DNA of 43,765 nucleotides from an uncultured Chlorobiaceae bacterium. Lineage in GTDB: Bacteria > Bacteroidota > Chlorobiia > Chlorobiales > Chlorobiaceae. The translations under genes and the position numbers were made by a program. The stretch covers positions 1-43,765 of the forward strand of contig CAIPMW010000071.1 of the NCBI GenBank assembly GCA_903866255.1, written 5' to 3'. How positions within the stretch are numbered: the stretch's first letter is position 1; each line of letters starts with the position of its first letter. Shown here piece by piece: positions 8,777 through 16,700 of this stretch. The notes beneath the pieces are model-generated. The model worked only from the letters and a program-made list of their open reading frames with translations. It did no database searches and was not told the DNA's origin.

Positions 8777-9064
8777 TATTGCAGTAACAACCACCGGTAG
8801 AGCGGCATGACCATAACGGCTGTTTCATGATGCTCAAACTTTTCTGCTCCGTTATGCCTGATCATCAGGCATGGCGCAATCCGAACTTGTTGCAGCACTC
8901 CGTCAGGCCGCGAAGCTCCCATTGCCCTGTTGTTGCATCGCTGAGGGTTGCTGAAACCTGAATGGCCTCCGTCACTTCTAAACCTGTTTTGACAATGAAG
9001 TCACTCTCCGATTTATCCTTGAAATAGTAGATTTTCTTTTCCCGCCGCTTGAGTTCCAGAAAAA
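8777..9064 (-). pseudogene. DUF4143 ATPase 3' fragment (copy 2)
   Basis: About 290 bases match the 3' end of the intact ATPase gene (6509-6800), including the segments encoding ELKRREKKIYYFKDKSESDF and VTEAIQVSATLSDA. A changed stretch near 8860-8880 introduces a premature stop, and the match ends abruptly at about 9064, where a vapC remnant in the opposite direction begins. It is a broken copy. Confidence 0.8.
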
Positions 9065-9079
9065 TGTGCCCTTGATCTT

Positions 9080-9306
9080 GATAACCGAGCAAGCACTCGA
9101 TATTGCCAATTCGCTGATAGCGAAGGGGATTATTCCAGCCAAGGCGGCTGGAAGATGCGCACCACATTGCAATTGCCACAGTCAATGGAGTTGATTATCT
9201 TGTGACGTGGAACTGTCGCCACATTGCAAACCCGGAGATACAAAGAGGTATCGCTGCTCACCTCGAAGATATTGGCTTATCGCTGTCATTTATTTGCCCC
9301 CCGTAG
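9080..9306 (+). pseudogene. vapC-like PIN toxin, 3' half, frameshifted
   Basis: The plus strand reads ITEQALDIANSLIAKGIIPA then KAA, shifts frame near 9140, and continues EDAHHIAIATVNGVDYLVTW, NCRHIANP and a stop. This is the second half of a VapC/PIN-domain toxin (DA-HIA-A and DYL-TWN-RH are family signatures). The 5' half is replaced by the DUF4143 fragment. The missing N-terminal aspartate region and the frameshift make it inactive. It is followed 18 nt later by the small partner gene. Confidence 0.75.
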
Positions 9307-9324
9307 AATTAATTGGAGAAGAAG

Positions 9325-9477
9325 ATGTGGAATGACGGTATCGTTGATGAAGTGAGAGCTGTTCGTGATGCCCACGCCGCCAAGTTTGGCTATGACTTGC
9401 AGGCAATATATGCTGATCTGAAAAAGTCAGAAGCTGAACTTATGGCTGGTGGTCATTCATTTATTCCCTGCGCCTGA
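9325..9477 (+). CDS. Small VapC-associated protein, 50 residues
   Basis: The frame starts at ATG 9325, preceded by GGAGAAGAAG, and encodes MWNDGIVDEVRAVRDAHAAK followed by FGYDLQAIYADLKKSE. It is homologous to the 57-residue protein at 7966-8139, which also follows a vapC 3' end. The repeated linkage suggests a real third gene of this toxin-antitoxin type or a carried-along small regulator. No domain with known function is recognised. Confidence 0.65.
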   Translation: MWNDGIVDEVRAVRDAHAAKFGYDLQAIYADLKKSEAELMAGGHSFIPCA

Positions 9478-9559
9478 GCATCAGTTGCCTGACACTGCAT
9501 TGCAGCAGACTCGCTTCGCTCAGCGCTGAATTCAGACGTTTGGCGAAGTTGGAGAATAA

Positions 9560-9850
9560 ATGAGAATTCAATACCGTTCATGGTTTGACTTATTATTATA
9601 TAAATCAACGAATGATCATTGAAACTCAAGCTTTGAGAATTTAGTTGAAAAATATTATAAAATAATGGGCTTAATAAGAGAACCGGCAGGCGTTGATTTT
9701 ATAATACAAAGTCCGTCGTTGACTGACATAGAAAGAAAAGAGATAAGCGAATTTATACGGATCAGAAAACTACAAAATAAGACCAAGCTTAAACAGAAAA
9801 GCTCGAAAAAGAGGATGAGCCATAATATGAAAGAAATGCTGAACCCATAA
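9560..9850 (+). pseudogene. Small hypothetical protein gene with in-frame TGA
   Basis: From ATG 9560 (GGAG 6 nt upstream) the frame reads MRIQYRSWFDLLLYKSTNDH, then TGA at 9620-9622, then SSFENLVEKYYKIMGLIREP and PSLTDIERKEISEFI in the same frame to 9850. The part from the ATG at 9665 could be read alone (61 codons), but the coding look of both sides and the proper ribosome binding site upstream suggest one ~96-codon gene broken by a nonsense mutation. I see no selenocysteine-type context. Function unknown. Confidence 0.5.
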
Positions 9851-10047
9851 CAAACGCTATGGCCAATAAGGGGTTAGGTGGTTTTCGTAGCATAATTCTC
9901 ACACCAACTTGTTGGTTTTAACGCTCAAGGAAAAATTTTTCAGCGACAATTTTGGATGATGGACAGCTGATTGTGCATGGAGAGTTATAAGAATCCTTGT
10001 CAATGCCCAGTTTTCAATTTGATTTGACACGATATGAACTGAGTAGA

Positions 10048-10244
10048 TTATTGCAGCAACGACCAGCGATAGAGCGGCATGACTGTAACGGATATTCCAT
10101 GATGCTCAAACTCTTCCGATCACACAATGAAGTCACACTCCGATTTATCCTTGAAAAAGTAGATCTCTTTTTTTCGATGTTTGAGTTTCAGAAAAACAGT
10201 CGGTTCCAGAGCTTTGCCCGTATCGTCTGAAAATTTGGAGTCAA
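10048..10244 (-). pseudogene. DUF4143 ATPase 3' fragment (copy 3)
   Basis: About 200 bases match the 3' end of the intact ATPase (6509-6855) with an internal deletion: the sequence jumps from the equivalent of about 6595 to about 6727. It begins with the same TTATTGCAG-type end as copy 2. No long frame survives. The flanking stretches 9851-10047 and 10245-10324 contain no gene I can support. Confidence 0.75.
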
Positions 10245-10330
10245 GCCCATCAACATCTAAATCCTATTTGTGACAAAATAGTAAAGTGGTTTTTGCTTGT
10301 ACAGAAAGTAGATCTCGTTATTAATTGGTT

Positions 10331-11182
10331 ATGGAAAAAATAAAAGTTTTAATCGATGAACATCGCCTTGGTTATGCACTTGGAAAAACAGTGAGTGGTG
10401 AAATAGTTTTTTTAATGAATGGTGATTTAATTGATGATAAACAAACCAATGCTTTTGTGTTGACCAAAGAAATAGATTGTGTAATTGCTGAAATAGAAGA
10501 AACTTTTAATAATGAGAGTTTATTGCAAAACTTGGTTGATAAGGATAAATTAATAGAGACATCATTTGTCAATACTGTATTGAGGTCTAATATTATCGAT
10601 ATCGAGGGCAAGTGGTTTTTTCCAGATCATCGGATTAAAAAAATGGTCAAATATATATGGTTTGACTGCCCTGAATTATGGAATGATTCAAAAATTTCTC
10701 TTATAACAGAAAGAGTTCAATCATCAAGAGCTGTTCATTTTGGCGTAACTTTTCAAAGTGCAATTGAGAAGGTAAAAAAAGAAAAATTTCATAAAGCAAG
10801 ACTTTACTGTGAAAATATAAAAGATTTTTCTGAATATGGAGTCGTAGCTGAAATGTTAGTTAATATTTCTACTGATAAAAATAAACTTATTAATCTTAAG
10901 GTTTGGCAAGGTGTAAAAGAGGAACATGAAGTCTTCTATGCTCATGGAATATTAAATGATGATGGGAATATCTTTTTTCATTTTGATTGTGCTGTCATTG
11001 ATTATAGTATCACAGATAAAGAAATTCTGTTCAATAACAACACGGAAATTAAAAGAGGTGGTTATAAGAAATTATTTAGAATAGATGGAAATGTTGATAA
11101 GCATCATATATTTGATTTGGCTAATCGCTTTTTTCCTTTAGATGATTTAGTTGATGAATATTTTAAGGTTGAACGTGTATGA
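10331..11182 (+). CDS. Hypothetical protein, first gene of the phospho-signalling operon
   Basis: 283 residues from ATG 10331 (a TTG at 10325 is a less likely start). AT-rich, predicted soluble, no signal peptide or membrane segment. I recognise no domain. The N-terminal ~90 residues (LIDEHRLGYALGKTVSGEIV) and the C-terminal part (GGYKKLFRIDGNVDKHHIFD) look like two mixed alpha/beta units. It lies 87 nt before the putative ADP-ribosyltransferase, on the same strand, and could be its immunity protein, a cofactor or an unrelated gene. No ribosome binding site of note is seen. Confidence 0.7.
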   Translation: MEKIKVLIDEHRLGYALGKTVSGEIVFLMNGDLIDDKQTNAFVLTKEIDCVIAEIEETFNNESLLQNLVDKDKLIETSFVNTVLRSNIIDIEGKWFFPDHRIKKMVKYIWFDCPELWNDSKISLITERVQSSRAVHFGVTFQSAIEKVKKEKFHKARLYCENIKDFSEYGVVAEMLVNISTDKNKLINLKVWQGVKEEHEVFYAHGILNDDGNIFFHFDCAVIDYSITDKEILFNNNTEIKRGGYKKLFRIDGNVDKHHIFDLANRFFPLDDLVDEYFKVERV

Positions 11183-11269
11183 TTTTCTGCTTATAAAGAA
11201 ATAGGCTGATCCAGCTAACTCATTTAAAAGTATAATGTACCAAGCTCGCTTAATCTAAATAAAGAAAAG

Positions 11270-12256
11270 ATGACAACCGAAAATCATTTAGAGGAATTGC
11301 TTACTCTTAATCTTGAAACTGTTCAGCCATCAACTTTTCTTGAGCCGTTGACAACAGATCAGAGTACGATGTTCAGCAATATTATTTCGAAGTTGGTAGT
11401 TCATACAGGCAATACATCAACCCGCAAGGCAAACCTTGTTTTTCGAGGTGAAAGTTTGGAAAACCTTTCATCAAAGCTTTCAAGCAAACCAGTGGAGGAT
11501 AAAAAAATTCCTGAGCTGCTATTTTACTTTGGTGATAAGGCGAAAGATTACTACGAGAATCAAGATGCTAACACCAAGTCTCTTCGTCTGCTTCAAAACA
11601 TTGAAGACACTAATGAAATAACTTGCAAAGTTATATTTGAAAAGATAAAGGAAGTGCTAAATAGTTCAAAAAAGTTTCGCCGATCAAATAAGAGCTTCTC
11701 AACTTTTTTTGAAACTGATAATCTGTCAACATTCATTGCGCAATTAGCAGGTGATCAAACCATTCGTGACTACTACTTATACTTATTGCATGCTAAAGGG
11801 GTCAGCTCCGTTCTTGTTTCTACATCACTATCATACGATTCTGCCCTTAATTACGGTGCGAAATCTAATAAACAATGTGTAATCTATTATGTGGTACCAG
11901 AACCGATCAAAATTTTTGCTGTATCCCATTTGTTAATGGAGGAATATGAGAAAGAGCTTAGTTCTCGTGGCATGCCCACCTATAAATATAAAGCCTTGTA
12001 TCCTGAAGAGTACGAAGTAGCAATAAGAGGTGCTCTTTTTTCTTGTTTTATTTTAGGATTGAGGGTGGATAATTGGAATCAATTTATAGTAAACCCACAT
12101 CTATTCAGCAAAAAAAATACTAAATACGATTCAATAATCGCAGGACTTGATATTGACCAAAATGACATTGCTACGCGTCTGGTCGATACTGGTTATATGC
12201 ATGGTGTGTGTACACATCTTGATGGTAGTTTCAACACGCTCAAAACTACTAACTAA
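11270..12256 (+). CDS. Putative ADP-ribosyltransferase-fold protein
   Basis: A 328-residue protein of no obvious annotated family. I see an ordered set of motifs like the R-S-E class of ADP-ribosyltransferases: Arg59 in ANLVFRGE, Ser-Thr-Ser at 184-186 in VLVSTSLSYDSALNYG, and a Glu-x-Glu (Glu247, Glu249) in YPEEYEVAIRG. Spacing and surrounding hydrophobic strands are plausible for the NAD-binding fold, but no alignment was run. If correct, the protein transfers ADP-ribose to a protein or nucleic acid. No signal peptide is present, so it would act in the cytoplasm. It lies 11 nt before the VWA-FHA gene, implying co-expression with the kinases and phosphatase. Confidence 0.55.
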   Translation: MTTENHLEELLTLNLETVQPSTFLEPLTTDQSTMFSNIISKLVVHTGNTSTRKANLVFRGESLENLSSKLSSKPVEDKKIPELLFYFGDKAKDYYENQDANTKSLRLLQNIEDTNEITCKVIFEKIKEVLNSSKKFRRSNKSFSTFFETDNLSTFIAQLAGDQTIRDYYLYLLHAKGVSSVLVSTSLSYDSALNYGAKSNKQCVIYYVVPEPIKIFAVSHLLMEEYEKELSSRGMPTYKYKALYPEEYEVAIRGALFSCFILGLRVDNWNQFIVNPHLFSKKNTKYDSIIAGLDIDQNDIATRLVDTGYMHGVCTHLDGSFNTLKTTN

Positions 12257-12267
12257 ATCTATTTACG

Positions 12268-13719
12268 TTGAAAAGAATGCACAAGCTTTTTGCTGTACTC
12301 ATTATTCTGATATTATTTGTTACACAGAATCTTTTTGCCAAAACCACTCAAACAGATATTCTCTTTGTTCTTGACAACTCAGGCTCGATGAGAAAGAACG
12401 ATCCTGAATTGATGACAGGAAAATCTGTTTTAAATCTTATTCAAGCGTTAACCAACGATGCAAGAGTCGGTGTTATTATTTTTGATGTTAAGCCTGTATT
12501 TGCCATGCCTCTTACCTCTGTAGCAAATCAAACATTCAATCTTAATGTTGAAAAGACATTGCGAAAGCTCAGTTATACCGCAAAATATACAAATGCTCCA
12601 ATAGCTATGGAAAAAGCTCTGTATGATCTTAAGCAAAATGGAAGAGCGGATTCTGAAAAGTTGATCATTTTTATGACGGATGGATTTATTGATACTGGTG
12701 ATAGAAAACGAGATAGTGAATTGGGAAAGTGGTTAAAAGAGGAGCTTACCGTAGATGCCAAAAATTCAGGGATCAGAATATTCAGCCTTGCATTTACTGA
12801 AGAGGCTGATTTTGAACTTATTCAGACTTTGGCAGTAAAGACCGGGGGTGGTTACTTCCGTGCGGGAAAAATGGAGGAGCTGGAAAATGTTTTCAGTAAG
12901 ATTCAGCATGCAATACTTTCGCCACAGGGTATGGAAGGAATAAACGGAGGAAGTGAAAGTTTGCCAATGATATGGGTTGTTATTCCAATTGCTGGTTTTG
13001 TTATTCTGGGAATAGTTGTGGTCATAGTGCGATCAAAAAATGATAAGCAAGATAACCATACACCTAAAGCTAACTCGCTGGACGTTGGTGGTAATATATC
13101 GTTTCTATTTCCTGATACCATGCTTGAGGATATGGATAATGTGACCGGTATGAAAGAGATTGTTTTATCGAAATCAGAGATGACCATTGGTCGAGCCGGT
13201 GAGGAGGGTAAGGCATCAGTTGATATCTCTATTCCTCAAAAGACGATATCTGCACTTCATGCAATTATCGAATACAGGGAGAACAGTTTTTTTGTTACTG
13301 ATCGCAGAAGCACGAACAAGACCTATTTGAATAACCAGCTTTTGCCTTCAGATATTGCCCAGAGACTCAAGTCAGGAGATATTATCACTGTTGACAAGTA
13401 TAAATTCCGTTTTATTGTCAAAGAGCAGATAGGTAAAAGTGGGACGGTGTTTCGTCCTGCTTCTGCTGGCGGTACCGTTATGCGCCCCCAAGGCAGATCG
13501 CAGGAGCAGAATGTGCAACAAGGCATAGCGATGGTTGATAACGATGAGACACGGTTGAAACCCGGCGTATGTGCAATACATCCAAGCTATAAAGCAACAG
13601 AAGTGTGCCCCATCTGTAAAAAAGGTTTCTGTGCTGAATGTATGGTTGAAAAGAATGGTGTGAGGGTGTGTCGGCAATGTGCTGATGATCTCCCTACCAG
13701 TTCATCCCTCTATGATTAA
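12268..13719 (+). CDS. Membrane VWA-FHA-zinc finger protein
   Basis: A 483-residue protein from TTG 12268; ATG 12277 is the alternative. Order: signal peptide or anchor (KLFAVLIILILFVTQNLFA); VWA domain with MIDAS DNSGSM (Asp36), a threonine in YTNAPIAM and MTDGF; a transmembrane helix (about 232-253); an FHA domain (about 299-375) with IGRAGEEG, ISALHAII and STNKTYLNN; and a C-terminal B-box-like zinc site with CAIH, CPIC, CAEC and CRQC (about 435-475). The predicted topology puts VWA outside the cytoplasmic membrane and FHA inside. FHA domains bind phosphothreonine peptides, so this looks like a membrane sensor feeding the kinases encoded next. Its stop overlaps the start of the kinase-WD40 gene. 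Confidence 0.88.
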   Translation: MKRMHKLFAVLIILILFVTQNLFAKTTQTDILFVLDNSGSMRKNDPELMTGKSVLNLIQALTNDARVGVIIFDVKPVFAMPLTSVANQTFNLNVEKTLRKLSYTAKYTNAPIAMEKALYDLKQNGRADSEKLIIFMTDGFIDTGDRKRDSELGKWLKEELTVDAKNSGIRIFSLAFTEEADFELIQTLAVKTGGGYFRAGKMEELENVFSKIQHAILSPQGMEGINGGSESLPMIWVVIPIAGFVILGIVVVIVRSKNDKQDNHTPKANSLDVGGNISFLFPDTMLEDMDNVTGMKEIVLSKSEMTIGRAGEEGKASVDISIPQKTISALHAIIEYRENSFFVTDRRSTNKTYLNNQLLPSDIAQRLKSGDIITVDKYKFRFIVKEQIGKSGTVFRPASAGGTVMRPQGRSQEQNVQQGIAMVDNDETRLKPGVCAIHPSYKATEVCPICKKGFCAECMVEKNGVRVCRQCADDLPTSSSLYD

Positions 13720-16700
13720 ACGTATTAGTGTAATGTCGCTCTTCAAGGATTTACAAAACTTCTTTCACAAAGAGAAACAGCTTCCGGTGACAACGGTTGA
13801 GCCGCAAGCGAAGGCTCAGAATTATCCCGATGCACAACCAAAGAAGGTAGTTCCACAAGAAGAAAAAAAAGAGACTCCTGTTGGTGCTACTGTGCTCCGA
13901 CAGGAGAGTGAGCCACAAATACCTGATTCTCATGCTTTGCCGCAGGAAGAAACCAACGTTAAAAACTCCTCAGGGTACAACATCGGGGAGCTGATCGACA
14001 ATCGTTACAAGATAGAGTCCATTATGTCGGGGAGTATGGGCTATGTCTATATCAGCAAGGATACCAGGCAACGGATCACCTTTGCCATCAAGCAGCCAAA
14101 AAACGCACTTCTTGGTGATCATGAGCTGTTTGCCCGTGTTGTTCAGGAAGCTGATGCCTGGACTCGACTGGGGATGCATCCGAACATTGCATACTGCTAT
14201 TTTGTGAAAGCAATAGCGGGAGTTCCTCATATTTTTATTGAATATGTTGATGGTGGCAGCCTTGAGGAGTGGATTAGTGACCGGCGATGTGCTGACTATC
14301 AGGTTGGTCTTGATATGGCAGTTCAATTTTGTCATGGAATGGAGCGTGCTCATGAGCGTGGTATGATTCACCGCGATATAAAACCAACCAATATTCTGGT
14401 AACACAAGGCGGTCTGGTTAAAGTCACCGATTTTGGTCTTGTCGGAGGAGTTAAAACAAGCGGAAGTGCTGGTGCAGCAGGTGATTTGCATGGCACTCGG
14501 ATGGGCGACACGATGGGAACCCCCGCATACATGCCACCAGAACAGTGGAATGATCCAAGGCAGAAAAGTTCAGAAGCTCCTGACGGAGTATGGCAGGAAT
14601 CGGATGTTTATAGTTTTGGAGTATGTCTTTGGGAGATGTTTTGCGGCAGACGTCCTTATGAACTCTCAATAGGAGTGATGGGTAAACCGCCGGAACCGCG
14701 TGAGTTAAGAAGGGATATTCCCGACACCCTGCGAGAGCTGCTTCTGAAAAGTGTAGAGCTTGACAGAAAAAAGAGACAGAAGAATTTTAGGGAGTTGACA
14801 GAAGAGTTGAATAAGGTTTATCAGGAATTATACGGTAGTGAGGCCCCGAGTTATCAGCTTGAGTTGCATGATACTACGGCTGATGAGTTGAACAATCAGG
14901 GTTATTCCTATTATGAGTTGGGAAATATGGAAGAGGCTCGCAGGTGTTTTGAAGAGGCTATAAAAGCAAATAGCACAAATCCTGAAGCTGTTTTTAACCT
15001 GTCACTGATTCAGTGGCGTGCTGGTGAAATTGATGATATAGAGGTATTAAGGAGAGTTAATAACTGTTTAAGTAACCCAACTAACCGCAAAGACAAAATA
15101 GTTGAATTGCTGTCACTGGTCCATGCTGAACGTTGTGATCCCGCATTAGCAAAAAATATCCTCTTGGAATATCCGGGGAGGTTTGATGAGATTTTTGGCG
15201 ACACTACTTTGGGTTCAATCGACTTGAAATGGTCTTTAATGCGTCAATTTTGTTGTGTAAATAGTGCCACTTTAACTCCTGATGGCAGATACGCATTACT
15301 CGCTGGTGGTGAAGATGATTTCATAGGTAGGGGGATAGGAGGATTGGAACTATGGGACATGAAATCGGGAAAGCATCTCCGCACTATTGATAGCGGTATC
15401 AGAGATATCATCACTTTATTAGCTTTAAGTGCTGACGGGCGATATGCTTTATGTAGTGGAGGATGTTCACTCAGTCTTTTGGACATAGAGAGTGGAAAAT
15501 GTCTTCGAATATTCAAGCATGAAAGTAGTCCTGGTTGCTTTTTGTCAGGGTGCTTTAGTGCAGATGGTCGATATGTTCTTTCAGCTGGTGGTAGTATGCT
15601 GAAAGCGTGGGATATAGAAAGTGGAAATTGCATCTTTACTACTGAGCTTGAAAGAAATTTCCATGAAGCAGAGATATCTGTGAGTCTGAGTTCAGAAGGT
15701 CGATACGCTTTGTCGAAAGAGAAAGACCATGAACAAAGTGGTGGTGGTGTGATGCTGAAACTGTGGGATATAGAGACAGGTATATGTCTTCATACTTTTG
15801 CTCACTATGTGTCAGTTTGCTTTAGTGCTGATGGTCGGTATGCCTTTGGGAGGCGGTATTTCGGAAGATATGCCTTTGAGGCACCATCTAAAAGGCCTGA
15901 GCTATGGGATATAGAGACTGGTAAGCTTCTGCGTACTTTCGACGGAGATGATACGTTTTCGGAGTGTATTCATGTTGATGCTCAATATGCCTTGTCGATG
16001 ACTTCAGAAAAGACACTTCAAATCTGGGATGTCGAGACTGGTAAATGCTTGCGAACCTTAAAAGGGGTTGGAGTGCCCATTTGTTTTAGCCCCAATAACA
16101 GATATGCTGTATTAAAAAAAAATACTCAGACTCTGATGCTCTTTGAGATAAAGACAGGGCAGAGTCTCCATTCTTTTGATGGATCTGACAATAAAGTTAC
16201 ATCCTTAAGCTTTAGTGCTGATGGCAAATTTGTTTTTGGAATAGTGCGGCAAGATTTGGAAGTAAGGCTTAAGCTATGGGATGTTGAGACAGGGGCATGT
16301 GTGCGTACTATCAAAAGAAATGGACATAGTAGTATTTCTAAAGTATGCTTTGACACCAATGGCCGATATGCTTTATCAGCCGGTGGCGGTTATGGTGATG
16401 GGTCTATAAAATTATGGGATATCGCGAATGGAAATTGTCTCCGTACTCTTTGGGGACATAAAGATCATAATAGTATTCATTCGGTGATCCTAAGCAATAA
16501 AGGTGAATATGCCTTATCGGCAAGCGAAGATAACACCTTGAAGTGCTGGGATATAGAGACCGGCAATTGTCTCCATACTCTTGATATAGAACACTTACGC
16601 GCGGTAAGCTTTAGTGCCGATGGGAAACTTGCATTGTCAGGTGGTAGTTATGGTGACAATGTATTCAAATTATGGGAGATAGAGTCAGGTCAGTGTCTTA

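Noticed and set aside
9620-9622. Selenocysteine codon
   Set aside because: No supporting family with selenocysteine, and no downstream element could be recognised; a nonsense mutation is simpler.
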